64,000 bases of DNA, from the NCBI GenBank assembly GCA_052144935.1, contig JBKQPR010000065.1, positions 1 through 64,000 of the forward strand. Reading direction: 5' to 3'. Position 1 is the first letter of the stretch, and the number at the start of each line of letters is the position of its first letter. This DNA comes from JOPF133 sp052144935 (GTDB lineage: Bacteria > Acidobacteriota > Terriglobia > Bryobacterales > Bryobacteraceae). This document shows positions 25,581-34,644 of the stretch, piece after piece. The position numbers and the translations under genes are program-made. The notes beneath the pieces are model-generated. The model saw nothing but the letters and a program-made list of their open reading frames with translations. It made no database searches and had not been told where the DNA came from.

Positions 25581-26585
25581 ATGGCGCATCCGATTACGCT
25601 GATTCCGGGGGATGGCATCGGACCCGAAGTGGCGGACGCCACCGTACGGGCGGTAGAGGCCACCGGCGTAGCGGTGGAATGGGAGCGCGTAGAGGCCGGC
25701 GCACGGGCCCTGGCCGAGTACGGCCAACTGATTCCCGACGAAGTGTTCGCCTCGCTGGAAGTGACCCGCGTGGGGCTGAAAGGGCCGACCGCTACGCCCA
25801 TCGGCGGCGGTCATCAGAGCATCAACGTGGCGCTGCGCAAGAAGCTGGGCCTGTATACCAATTTCCGGCCCGTGCGCATGTTGCCGGGGCTGAAGACGCG
25901 CTTCCAGGACCTGCCGCTGGACATGGCCATCTTCCGCGAGAACACCGAGGATCTCTACTCCGGCCTGGAGCACGAAGTGGTTCCCGGGGTGGTGGAAAGC
26001 CTGAAAATCATCACCCAAAACGCTTCCATGAAGATTGCGCGCGCCTGCTTCCAGTACGCCCGCCGGGAGGGGCGCAAAAAGGTGACCGCCATTCACAAGG
26101 CCAACATCATGAAGCTGAGCGACGGCCTGTTCCTGAAATGCTGCCGCGAGGTGGCCTCCGAGTTTCCGGAAGTGCGGTACAACGAGCTGATCGTGGACAA
26201 CGCCTGCATGCAGCTTGTGATGCGCCCGGAAATCTTCGACCTGCTGTTGCTGCCGAACCTGTACGGCGACATCATTTCCGACCTGGCGGCCGGCCTGGTG
26301 GGCGGGCTGGGAATCGTGCCGGGGGCCAACCTGGGCGACCATCACGCGATCTTCGAGGCGGTCCACGGGACGGCGCCGGATATCGCGGGCAAGGGGCTGG
26401 CCAATCCGACGGCGTTGATGCAATCCGCGGTGCTGATGCTGGCCCACCTGGGCGAGCGCGAGGCGGCGGCGCGGCTGCACAACGCCATCTACCAGGTGTA
26501 CCGGGCGGCGGAGCACCTCACCGGCGACGTGGGCGGCAAGGCTTCGACGGGCGAATTCACCGAAGCGGTGATTGGTGCGCTTTAG
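25581..26585 (+). CDS. icd: NAD-dependent isocitrate dehydrogenase family enzyme
   Basis: 334 residues, the short isocitrate/isopropylmalate dehydrogenase form. ITLIPGDGIGPEV opens the protein, NFRPVRMLPG and FRENTEDLYSGLEH are the substrate-binding blocks, and NLYGDIISDLAAGLVGGLG is the metal-binding signature. The Glu-Asn-Thr-Glu-Asp segment favours isocitrate over isopropylmalate as substrate. It would catalyse oxidative decarboxylation to 2-oxoglutarate in the citric-acid cycle. A TATAAT at 25569-25574 lies in the short divergent gap. Homoisocitrate dehydrogenase is the main alternative. Confidence 0.85.
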   Translation: MAHPITLIPGDGIGPEVADATVRAVEATGVAVEWERVEAGARALAEYGQLIPDEVFASLEVTRVGLKGPTATPIGGGHQSINVALRKKLGLYTNFRPVRMLPGLKTRFQDLPLDMAIFRENTEDLYSGLEHEVVPGVVESLKIITQNASMKIARACFQYARREGRKKVTAIHKANIMKLSDGLFLKCCREVASEFPEVRYNELIVDNACMQLVMRPEIFDLLLLPNLYGDIISDLAAGLVGGLGIVPGANLGDHHAIFEAVHGTAPDIAGKGLANPTALMQSAVLMLAHLGEREAAARLHNAIYQVYRAAEHLTGDVGGKASTGEFTEAVIGAL

Positions 26586-26595
26586 TACGGTGGCA

Positions 26596-26621
26596 GGCCC
26601 CTCGGGCCCATAACCTTTTTT
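26596..26621 (+). terminator. Possible terminator after icd
   Basis: GGCCC-CTC-GGGCC hairpin followed after six bases by a run of Ts (26615-26620). The gap between stem and T-run is longer than usual. Confidence 0.35.
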
Positions 26622-26670
26622 ATGCCGGTATAAGGACGGAGCGGGTGGCGGAGCGGTATCATGGAGCGGT

Positions 26671-27075
26671 ATGGATTCGAAAGAATCGCCCGTTGGTGTG
26701 CTAGTGGTCGCGAATGACGAGGAGGCCGTCCTGAACGCTGTTTCCTCCACGCTCGAGAAGGCGGGATTCGCCGTAACCGGCGCGTCGAGCGCCGCTATGG
26801 CGCTCGACCGCTGCCGTGAAAGCGAGCCGCCTCCGGAACTGGCCGTGATCGACACAACCGTGCCGGGGATGGATTTGCAGGATCTCGTGCTCCAGTTGCA
26901 CCAGATCTCGCCAACCATGCGCGTCCTGTTCCTTTCGGGCGAGTCCCCAAGCGAAGCCGTCCGCAGCCTGCGAGCGCAATGGCGCGGCAAATTCCTGCGC
27001 AAGCCATTCCGCAGATCGCAGTTGCTGGGGCAGGTTCTGACGCTGATGGACGAACCGCTGGTGCTGACCGCCTGA
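26671..27075 (+). CDS. Single-domain response regulator (CheY-like)
   Basis: 134 residues: GVLVVANDEEAVLNAVSSTL gives the acidic pocket, LAVIDTTVPGMD carries the phospho-accepting Asp at about residue 62, VLFLSGES the Thr/Ser position and FLRKPF the conserved Lys. No output domain, so it should act by binding a partner. No histidine kinase is nearby. Unlike the receiver at 868-1245, all catalytic residues are present. Confidence 0.82.
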   Translation: MDSKESPVGVLVVANDEEAVLNAVSSTLEKAGFAVTGASSAAMALDRCRESEPPPELAVIDTTVPGMDLQDLVLQLHQISPTMRVLFLSGESPSEAVRSLRAQWRGKFLRKPFRRSQLLGQVLTLMDEPLVLTA

Positions 27076-27223
27076 TGCGGCGTCTGGCGGCCGGACACCG
27101 GGACGCGGAGGGCGCGGAGTAAGGCCAGGCAGGTCATGCGGCCCATTCCGAGTGCGAGCTTCGGAGTGCATGGCCGCACCTCGACAGGCGATCGAGAGCG
27201 TAGAGCGGGGTTGGGGCTGCACC

Positions 27224-28105
27224 CTAATTCGCTACCGGAGTTTTCAGAATATGATCGATCACCAGCACTTCCAGGGGGGCCTTGGACGGCTCCAGCTTCA
27301 GGCCGAAGTTCCGCAGCGCGTTGTGCAGGGAATCGTCCGTGGCGCCGTCCAGGAACCGCAGGGCCTCCGGCGGAAGCGTAACGCCGGCCGATAGCGCCGA
27401 CTGGATCATCATCGCCATGTAATCCTCCGGCGTCAGGTCAATCGTGAAATCGTAGCTGCCCTTGAGTTCCGTGCGGTCCACCACGGGACGGTCCACGAAC
27501 CGCGCCAGCATGTCGGCAAAGGCGGTCATGGTCAGCTTCTTGGCTTCCAGCTTGTTGTTGGCGAACGTAAAAGAGGAACCCCTTCCGAAATTGACCGACA
27601 CACCGCCGCGCCCGCCGCTCGCCGACACATCCGTGGCCCCGCCTCGAACGCCCGCCGCCGTATCGTCGTCCTTATCCGGCGGCGTCTCTTTGAGCTTCAA
27701 GCCCCCGCTCGCCACTGTCAGACTGTACACCGGGAACTCCTTGCTGTCGCGGTGCATCTTCATCTCGAACCGGCTGGCCAGCAGGGATTGCAGCATGTCC
27801 GGCACCTGTTCCCGCGTGGCGCCCTCCGGCAGTTTGGCGTCGACGTTGAAGCGTTCCGACAGCCAATCCGGCCCTGTAACCTGGTAGAGCTTCACCCGGT
27901 ATGCGACGCGAATATAGTCTTGCAAGGAAAAGTCCGAGATGTGGACCTGGGCGCCGTCCACATGCACGCCAACATTGACGCTGTTGGCGAGCGGCGCAGC
28001 CGGTTTCACCGATGCCACTTCGAATTCCACCGGGCCCGGCGCGGTCTGGGCATAAGCCGCCACAGCCGCGAAGCACACGGGGACAACCATACGAATCGAT
28101 CTCAT
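27224..28105 (-). CDS. TIGR03435-type acidobacterial protein
   Basis: 293 residues, complete. A signal peptide (ending AAYAQ) shows export. Hallmarks: FEVASVKPA, then DWLSERFNVDAKLPEGATREQ, the ASRFEMKMHRDSKEFPVYSL block, a Gly/Ser-rich variable segment, DRPVVDRTELKGSYDF and the final LKLEPSKAPLEVLVIDHI. Role unknown; the family is a lineage-specific expansion with three members in this window. Start ATG 28105. A stand-alone gene. Confidence 0.88.
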   Translation of the reverse strand: MRSIRMVVPVCFAAVAAYAQTAPGPVEFEVASVKPAAPLANSVNVGVHVDGAQVHISDFSLQDYIRVAYRVKLYQVTGPDWLSERFNVDAKLPEGATREQVPDMLQSLLASRFEMKMHRDSKEFPVYSLTVASGGLKLKETPPDKDDDTAAGVRGGATDVSASGGRGGVSVNFGRGSSFTFANNKLEAKKLTMTAFADMLARFVDRPVVDRTELKGSYDFTIDLTPEDYMAMMIQSALSAGVTLPPEALRFLDGATDDSLHNALRNFGLKLEPSKAPLEVLVIDHILKTPVAN

Positions 28106-28193
28106 ATGAGGGATATACGTTCTATCTTAATGGAAAGATCCCTCAATCCCGTCCCGGCGCGCCGGCCGCCCTGGCACGGCCTGTGCAGGCAAA

Positions 28194-28664
28194 TTATTCT
28201 CCGGCAATGCCCAGTCGCTCCAGACTCTTACCGCGACGCTCGATCCGATCTTGCAGCCCGGTCAACTTTGCCCGATCGTTCCGAAGCTCGATGGATGCTT
28301 CGGCTTCCGCCGACTGACAGGCTTGCAGTTCCGTCGTTTGGTCATCGAGTGCGTTCTTCAATTCGGACAGCCTCGACTGGATCGCCTTTGCCTCCTCTGC
28401 CGGTACCGCTCCAGGGACGTCTGCCGGCGCTGTCAAAGTAGCGGCGAGGCTGCTTTCCAACCTTTGAATGTCCGACGCTATATGTTGCCGGTAAACCGGT
28501 TCCCCCCTACACTTGTTCCGCGCGTCATCCATCCGCTCGGCGCGAGTTACGGCAACATCCTGCATCGGCAGTGTGCACAGCGCGATCTGCACACGCTGCG
28601 ATGCCACTGTCGTCGCCTGGATATCGTGGCGCAACTGATGTACCTCCAGCAGCAACGAGCGCAC
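28194..28664 (-). CDS. Coiled-coil hypothetical protein
   Basis: 156 residues, almost all helical with heptad patterns (LLLEVHQLRHDIQATTVASQ; RLSELKNALDDQTTELQACQ). Two cysteines. A stop codon lies four codons upstream of GTG 28664, which fixes the 5' limit. It resembles other acidobacterial coiled-coil proteins that begin RSLLLEV, function unknown. No membrane segment. Confidence 0.6.
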   Translation of the reverse strand: MRSLLLEVHQLRHDIQATTVASQRVQIALCTLPMQDVAVTRAERMDDARNKCRGEPVYRQHIASDIQRLESSLAATLTAPADVPGAVPAEEAKAIQSRLSELKNALDDQTTELQACQSAEAEASIELRNDRAKLTGLQDRIERRGKSLERLGIAGE

Positions 28665-28821
28665 TCGCCACTTTTAACGTTACCGGCCTGCCCCCATTTC
28701 TCCCCCGCCGGTCTCCGCCGGCTCGCGGCGTACAAGGTGGCTTCGGGGAGGGTTCGCGAAAGCGAATTCGGCCCGAAGGAAGCGGAATGAACATGCATGT
28801 CCAGAAATCGGAAAACGCGGG

Positions 28822-30030
28822 CTATTGCAGCACCAGCACCGCCATCCGCCCGTCGGTCTCCAGGTTGTCCCCGGTGGCGTTCTGGGACTTCACCGGTACC
28901 TCCGGGCGGTCCACCAGCTCCACCGACTGCACCCGGCCGGTGAACAGCAGGTCGGTCACTACCTTGGCGCGCTCGGCGTCGATCTGCGGGTCCACCTTGT
29001 GGATGAACGTACTGTTCTCCTCCGAAAAGTCGATCCCGATATCGTGGGTGGCCGCCACCGCCCATAACGGCAGGCCCAGAATCGTGCCGGGGCGCCGCCA
29101 GACGCGCAGATGATGCCGGTGCGCAAAGGTGTTGTTCAGCTTTTCGAAGACCATGTCCGGCGGCTTGCCGTCGAGCATCAGAATCGACACCGGCGCTTCG
29201 CTGTACCCGCGGTCCTCCGCCAGCGCGCGCAGGGTTTCGAACTTGGAGCGCTTGGTCAGGCTCGTAGCCGCCGTCCATCCGGCTTCTTTAAACGCCTGCC
29301 GCACCGCCGCCTCGCTTCCGATGAGCATCAGGTTGGTCAAGTCCGAAGGCTTGGGCGGTTTCTGCGCTACCGTCTGGAACGGCTCGCGGGCGACCAAGCC
29401 CACCAGCGCCGCCTCGTTCGGCATGGCCCGCAGGTTGGAGGGGGTGCCCTGTGGGCCCCCCGGCCCGCCCGCTTTCTTCAACGCCACGGGCGCGGTCAGC
29501 CGCAGCGTCATCTCCACACCGGCGTCGTAGGTGATGTCGCCTTCGGCCGGCTTCAAAACCGCGCTCTTGACTCCGTTGAGAAAACCGCCCAGCCCCGAAT
29601 ACTTCTCGGTCACCTTGCCGATCTGCTCGTCCAGTTTGCCGGTAATCGTATCCGAGGCCAATCTGCCCTGGATCTGGCCCTGCTCGTCCACCTTCTCTCG
29701 CGCGTTGTCCACCGCCGTCACGCTCGCCGCCAGCGCCAGTCTGGCGCCACCGAATTCGATTGTGGTGAAGCTCAGCGCCAGCACCGAACGCTCGTCCGAT
29801 TTGGCCGATTGCGTAGCCTTCTCCACCGCGCCGCGCACCGCCGCACCCGCCGGAATCGCAACCTCGCCGTCCGCCATCACCGGAGCGATCACCACCGCCT
29901 CCACCGCGTCTTTGGCGTGCGAACTCTGGGTCGAGACTTTGGTCTTCAGGCGGATCTGCAGTTCCGTGCCTTCGGGCACCGTGAGAGCGAGGGCTGGCAT
30001 CGCGGCCAGTAAGGCGAGGGCCGCCAACAT
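28822..30030 (-). CDS. Exported protein with LssY_C-type C-terminal domain
   Basis: About 402 residues from ATG 30030, with a signal peptide (MLAALALLAAMPALA). The first 220 residues look like a periplasmic beta-rich region (TELQIRLKTKVSTQSSHAKD, then AIPAGAAVRGAVEKA). From about 250 onward it matches the LssY C-terminal domain: LMLIGSEAAVRQAFKEAGW, RHHLRVW, ATHDIGIDFS and HKVDPQIDAER. LssY was named from a Legionella secretion-system neighbourhood; its activity is unknown. The upstream in-frame extension to 30246 is tandem-repeat DNA and is not taken as coding. A GC-rich insert (GGPGGPQGTP) coincides with a dispersed motif. Confidence 0.78.
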   Translation of the reverse strand: MLAALALLAAMPALALTVPEGTELQIRLKTKVSTQSSHAKDAVEAVVIAPVMADGEVAIPAGAAVRGAVEKATQSAKSDERSVLALSFTTIEFGGARLALAASVTAVDNAREKVDEQGQIQGRLASDTITGKLDEQIGKVTEKYSGLGGFLNGVKSAVLKPAEGDITYDAGVEMTLRLTAPVALKKAGGPGGPQGTPSNLRAMPNEAALVGLVAREPFQTVAQKPPKPSDLTNLMLIGSEAAVRQAFKEAGWTAATSLTKRSKFETLRALAEDRGYSEAPVSILMLDGKPPDMVFEKLNNTFAHRHHLRVWRRPGTILGLPLWAVAATHDIGIDFSEENSTFIHKVDPQIDAERAKVVTDLLFTGRVQSVELVDRPEVPVKSQNATGDNLETDGRMAVLVLQ

Positions 30031-30043
30031 GGATCCATGACTC

Positions 30044-30135
30044 CGTGCGCCGCCGATCCCTGCGCACCCGCCCCGTGCGCCGCCGATCCCTGCGCACCCG
30101 CCCCGTGCGCCGCCCCTCCCTGCGCACCCGCTCCA
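30044..30135. repeat. 27-bp GC-rich tandem repeat
   Basis: Three head-to-tail units of cgccgatccctgcgcacccg with a spacer (27-bp period), just upstream of the LssY_C gene start. The last unit has changed (gcccctccc). Confidence 0.8.
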
Positions 30136-30202
30136 CAACGGAGCCGGGCCCAGAGGGCGCCCCGTAGGGAGCGGACGGCCGCAAAATGTAACCCCGCCCT
30201 GT

Positions 30203-30769
30203 CTACGTTTCGGAAATCTCGGTAATCTGGCCATCGACTTCCTCAATCCGGATTACGAAGCGCTTGCGCGCCGCGAGCCTCGATTCGGGGGCGTCGAAAC
30301 GCGCGGCCACCATACGGTCCTGCGAGGTTTCGGGCGGGATCTTGTCCCGCATCACCAGCGTGTCGTTGAACTTCGGTCCCAGCAGCGGCAATTGCTCGAA
30401 CAGCCTCTTGGCGTCCACCTCCGAAATCGTATCGCCTTCGTAACTCTTGCCGTCCTTCTCCTCCAGCACCACCGTCACCGTGCGCACCATGAACGGATAG
30501 TTGCTCGGATTGGCGAACCGGAAATCCAGCACCACGATGGAGCTTTTCTCGTCCAGCGGCGCGGTCCGCAGCTTCAGCACCTTGCCGGTCAGCCCCACGC
30601 GCGACCCGCGCTGCATGTATACCACGGCTCCCACGGCCACCAGGACACAGGCGATCCCGATGACAAATCCAGGTGTTATGGCCGAGCGAATCTGTTTTGC
30701 GGCCGAGCGAATAAAGGAAAGCGACGCGGCCAGGAAGCGATTCCTCATGTCCAAGTAGCGATTCTTCAT
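30203..30769 (-). CDS. Membrane-anchored protein of unknown function
   Basis: 188 residues. One hydrophobic helix near residues 30-50 (FVIGIACVLVAVGAVVY) and a C-terminal extracytoplasmic beta domain (IVVLDFRFANPSNYPFMVR, then TVTVVLEEKDGKSYEG) of the LEA14/immunoglobulin-like look. ATG 30769 begins one base after the stop of the TIM-barrel gene, so they form an operon. Function unknown. Confidence 0.65.
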   Translation of the reverse strand: MKNRYLDMRNRFLAASLSFIRSAAKQIRSAITPGFVIGIACVLVAVGAVVYMQRGSRVGLTGKVLKLRTAPLDEKSSIVVLDFRFANPSNYPFMVRTVTVVLEEKDGKSYEGDTISEVDAKRLFEQLPLLGPKFNDTLVMRDKIPPETSQDRMVAARFDAPESRLAARKRFVIRIEEVDGQITEISET

Positions 30770-30770
30770 T

Positions 30771-31697
30771 TCAGATCTCACCTACGATGCGAAAAATCTC
30801 GTCCATCGAAGTGTGCGCGCAAGCCACCAGGGTTTTGTCGAAGATATGCGTCTCCAGTCCGATCCGGTATTTGTAATCGTCCTTTTGGAGCGCCGTCATG
30901 ATGGCCTTCCAGTCTTCCTTCTCGGGACTCGTGGGCATCACGCCCTTGGCCTTGATCTGAAGGTTGAGAATGCGCTTCTTGGGCAGCGCGTCGTAACCAT
31001 TCGGATAACTGGTCTCCTTGCCGTAGGCGTTGTGCGGATCCCAGTTCATCCCCACCCACTTCGAAGGAATCAGCTTCATGATGTCGGCCAGCTCCTGCGA
31101 CAGGCCGATGTTCTGGGATCCCTCGTTTTCGATCAGCAGGTAAACTTTTTCCCTCTCCGCCGTCTTGGACATCTCGCCGATGATATCGGCGACCTGCTGG
31201 TAAACCGTCTCGGGCTTCTCCACGCGCGTGCCGGTGAAGACGCGCACCTTGTCGCAGCCCATGATCTGCGCGCAGCGGATGGCCTTCTGCAAATCCTCCG
31301 CGCGCCGGTCGAAGCGCGCTTTTTCGGTGGCCAGGCGTTTTTCGCGCGCGGCCGCATCTTCCGGCCGTTTCCGGGCCCCCTCCATCCCCGGCCAGGTGAA
31401 CTTCATCAGGCTGGTGTTGATGAACGAGACCTTCAGCCCCTCGTTCGAGAAACGCAAGGCGTCGGCCTTGATCTCCGGCTCCGTTAGGGTGAAGTACTCC
31501 TTGCGGTTGCCCGGGTTTTTGCGGTCGCGGATCTCAACCCACTGCAACCCATACTCGTGGGCGAAGGCCATGGATTCGTCGGTGGATTCGCCAATCTCGT
31601 CGGTGATGGCGCTGATGTGGGATTTGTCGATGTGGCTTTTGGCCCAAAGAGTGGTCGCGCAGGCCGCGCCCGCGGCAAGTAACTCACGCCTGGTCAT
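30771..31697 (-). CDS. Xylose isomerase-like TIM-barrel protein with Tat signal
   Basis: 308 residues of the sugar phosphate isomerase/epimerase (AP endonuclease 2) fold. The start MTRRELLAAGAACATTLWA is a twin-arginine signal, so it is folded before export. Metal-binding positions are visible in LLIENEGSQN, VGMNWDPHNAYG and GLETHIFD (Glu, Asp/His and Glu on successive strands). Such proteins epimerise or isomerise sugars or inositols. Start ATG 31697. Followed by the membrane protein in the same operon. Confidence 0.8.
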   Translation of the reverse strand: MTRRELLAAGAACATTLWAKSHIDKSHISAITDEIGESTDESMAFAHEYGLQWVEIRDRKNPGNRKEYFTLTEPEIKADALRFSNEGLKVSFINTSLMKFTWPGMEGARKRPEDAAAREKRLATEKARFDRRAEDLQKAIRCAQIMGCDKVRVFTGTRVEKPETVYQQVADIIGEMSKTAEREKVYLLIENEGSQNIGLSQELADIMKLIPSKWVGMNWDPHNAYGKETSYPNGYDALPKKRILNLQIKAKGVMPTSPEKEDWKAIMTALQKDDYKYRIGLETHIFDKTLVACAHTSMDEIFRIVGEI

Positions 31698-31922
31698 ATC
31701 AAGATTGTAATCGAACCAGGGCCGGCTAAAGCATGCCCCGAGGGGGCCATGCCTGGCGCCACGCGGCGCCACGCCGGCCATGCCGCCTGGCCGTCCGCTT
31801 TCGGACACCCGCCATCCCGCCCGCGGCCATTCCCTGCCCTTCCCTCGCCTGCCTCGCCTTGATAACAAAGCCCTTCCGACTGGCGCGCGGCGTGCCACAA
31901 GGGACCCAACCGGAGGCAAAAC

Positions 31923-34376
31923 GTGCCAACCCTTCTCCAGGACATTCGACTTGCCGCGCGCTTGATGCGGCGCAACCCCGGCTTTACCGCAGCCGCCATG
32001 CTGGCGCTGGCGCTCGGGATCGGAGCCAACACCGCCGTCTTCACCGTCGTCGATGGCGTGCTGCTGCGGCCCCTGCCCTTTCCCCAGCCGGAGCGCCTCT
32101 ACTTCCTCACTTCGAACCCCAGGAACAGCCCGTTCGGTCCTCCGCGCCATGCGCTAGGCCGGGGGATAGGCCTGGCGGATCGCAACTACCCGGGGGTCCG
32201 CCGGCAGATTCGGGCTTTCGATCCCGTGGCCGTCTTCGACTTGGAACAGCCCGCCGCCCTGGCCGGCTCGAGCGAACCCGTCCGCGTAGGGCGATCCCGA
32301 GTGACGCCCGAATTCCTGGCGGTGCTCCGCGTGAATCCCGCCCTCGGCCGCGGCTTGCAGGACGGCGACGACTTGCCGGGACGCGACGGCGTCATGCTCC
32401 TCAGCGACCACCTCTGGCGCACCCGCTTCGGCGCCGATCGCGGCGTGCTGGGAAAGAACGTCACCTTGGACGGCCTGGTCCACACCGTCATCGGCGTGAT
32501 GCCGCCCGGTTTCGCCTTTCCGCCCGGCGCCGACCTGTGGACTCCCAAAGCCATCCAGCTCAACCCCCATAATTCCTTCTTCCTGAACGTCATCGGACGG
32601 CTGAAGCCGGGCGTCGACCCGCGGCGCGCCCAGGCGGAATTCCAAAACATCATCGGCCATCTCGCCGAGGAGAACCGGGAGGCCCCCGATTTCGGGGACC
32701 CCAGGAACTTCGAGACCGGAATCATCCCTCTCAAGGAGGTCCTGGTCGGCGAATCGCGCAGCTCGCTGCTGATCTTCCTGGGTGCGGTGGCCTTGGTGCT
32801 GTCGATCGCCTGCGCCAACGTCGCCAACCTGCTGCTGATGCGGGCCGCGTCCCGACACCAGGAGGTAGCTGTGCGGGTGGCCCTCGGCGCCAGCCGTGGG
32901 ATACTGGTACGCCAGTTGCTTACCGAGAGCGTGCTGCTCTCGCTCGGCGGCGGCGTTCTCGGAATGCTATTGGCCCTGTGGGCCGTGCCGGCCTTGCTGG
33001 CGCTGGCTCCCGAAGGAAAGATTCCCCGCGCGGGCGAGATCCACATCGACGCCACGGCGCTCGCGTTCACCGTGGGACTGGCCCTGCTTACCGGCATCGC
33101 TTTCGGCCTCGTGCCGGCGCTCCAATCCACGCACCGGGAGCTGCGGGCCGTCCTGAGCGCGGCCGGCCGCACCTCCACCGGGCGTCACGAAGGGCTGCGT
33201 GGCGCGCTGGTAGTGGCGGAGATGGCGCTGGCCCTGGTCCTGCTCAGCGGCGCCGGCTTGTTGCTCAAGAGCTTCCTGCGCATCCGCGCGGTCGACCCCG
33301 GCTTTCACCCCGATCGCCTCCTCACCGTGAGCGTCGATCTGCCGCCAGCCACCTATCGCGCGGCGGACGATCTGCGGGCCTTCCACCAACGAACGCTGGC
33401 GAAGCTGTCCGCAATACCCGGAGTCACGGCCGCCGCGGCGGTGAACTTCCGGCCACTCGGCGGACCCCTGGCCATCGGCGATTTCCAAATGGAACACGGC
33501 CGCCGGCGTCCGCGCGGTTTCCTGGCGGACAAGCCCACCATCAGCCCCGGCTATTTCCGCGCCATGGGAATCCGCCTGATCGGCGGGCGCGAATTCACCG
33601 GGCACGACGACGCTTCCGCGCCTGGCGTGATCATCATCAGCCAAAAGGTAGCCAGCACGCTGTGGCCGGGCGCGAATCCCATCGGCCAGCGCCTCTCCAT
33701 GCAGGATCAACCCAAGGCCACGGACTGGCTCACCATAGTGGGCGTGGTGGACGATATCCACCAGCGGGACCTGAAGAACACCGCCAGCCCCGCCATCTAC
33801 CAACCCTATTCGCAGGTGAGCCTCATGGGCTTTCTCAGCCACATGACCTTTGTGATCCGCACTCCCGGGAACCCTTCGGTGTTCGCGCCCGCGTTGCGCC
33901 GCGCGCTCCGTGAAGTGGACCCCAACATTCCCGGGCAGTCCCTGGCCCCCATGCAGGATCTGATTGCCGAGACCACCGCCGAGCCGCTCTTTCAGACCCG
34001 TCTTCTGGCGGTCTTCTCGCTCATGGCGCTGGCGCTGGCGGCCTTCGGCATTTACGCCGTACTGGCCTATTCGGTCGAGCAGCGCACGCGGGAAATCGGC
34101 ATCCGCATGGCTCTGGGAGCCGCCGCGGGAGACGTGATGCACATGGTATTGCGCCGCGCCATCGCGCTGATTGCAATCGGTTTACTGGCGGGCGCCGCCG
34201 GCGCGCTGGCCGTGACTCGGGTGCTGGCCGCGTTGCTCTTCGAAGTGCAGCCTACCGACGGCCCAACCGCGGCCGCCGTGGCGTTGCTGTTAGCGGCAGT
34301 GGCTCTCCTGGCCGGCTGGCTCCCCGCGCGCCGCGCCGCACGCTTGGATCCGCAGGTAGCCCTCCGGTACCAGTGA
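31923..34376 (+). CDS. ADOP-type ABC transporter permease (MacB-PCD/FtsX)
   Basis: 817 residues with eight helices in two FtsX-like halves and two MacB periplasmic core domains: LQDIRLAARLMRRNPGFTAA and ALALGIGANTAVFTVVDGVLL start the first half; SIACANVANLLLMRAASR marks the first FtsX block; VRQLL and RTREIGIRMALGA the second. ADOP permeases are usually encoded without an ATPase, as here. Start GTG 31923. It lacks the soluble N-terminal prefix seen in the pair at 47194 and 49847. No PadR gene is adjacent. Confidence 0.88.
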   Translation: MPTLLQDIRLAARLMRRNPGFTAAAMLALALGIGANTAVFTVVDGVLLRPLPFPQPERLYFLTSNPRNSPFGPPRHALGRGIGLADRNYPGVRRQIRAFDPVAVFDLEQPAALAGSSEPVRVGRSRVTPEFLAVLRVNPALGRGLQDGDDLPGRDGVMLLSDHLWRTRFGADRGVLGKNVTLDGLVHTVIGVMPPGFAFPPGADLWTPKAIQLNPHNSFFLNVIGRLKPGVDPRRAQAEFQNIIGHLAEENREAPDFGDPRNFETGIIPLKEVLVGESRSSLLIFLGAVALVLSIACANVANLLLMRAASRHQEVAVRVALGASRGILVRQLLTESVLLSLGGGVLGMLLALWAVPALLALAPEGKIPRAGEIHIDATALAFTVGLALLTGIAFGLVPALQSTHRELRAVLSAAGRTSTGRHEGLRGALVVAEMALALVLLSGAGLLLKSFLRIRAVDPGFHPDRLLTVSVDLPPATYRAADDLRAFHQRTLAKLSAIPGVTAAAAVNFRPLGGPLAIGDFQMEHGRRRPRGFLADKPTISPGYFRAMGIRLIGGREFTGHDDASAPGVIIISQKVASTLWPGANPIGQRLSMQDQPKATDWLTIVGVVDDIHQRDLKNTASPAIYQPYSQVSLMGFLSHMTFVIRTPGNPSVFAPALRRALREVDPNIPGQSLAPMQDLIAETTAEPLFQTRLLAVFSLMALALAAFGIYAVLAYSVEQRTREIGIRMALGAAAGDVMHMVLRRAIALIAIGLLAGAAGALAVTRVLAALLFEVQPTDGPTAAAVALLLAAVALLAGWLPARRAARLDPQVALRYQ

Positions 34377-34644
34377 CCCAGCTCGCCGCGCACCCCACGT
34401 CCCAACCGCTGGCAACCGGCGCGCGCTCCCGCGCCGTGATGACCGCTTTCAGTCCTCCTGTTTCGGGACCGCCGGCATCACACCCGAGGATTCCCCGCGC
34501 GCGTAGTGTCAAATTTCGTAAACCCTCTTCCGATGGGGACTGAACGCGCCTCCCTCGGCGACTGCCTGGCACTCGCGCGGATCTCGCGAAGGGGAGCCCG
34601 GCCCGTGTCGCGGCGGCGATCCGGCTCGAACCTTTGTTACGCGC

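Noticed and set aside
24483..27179. 898-codon minus-strand open frame
   Set aside because: Runs through DUF2103, pcm, icd and the receiver gene in the wrong frames; no domain recognised.
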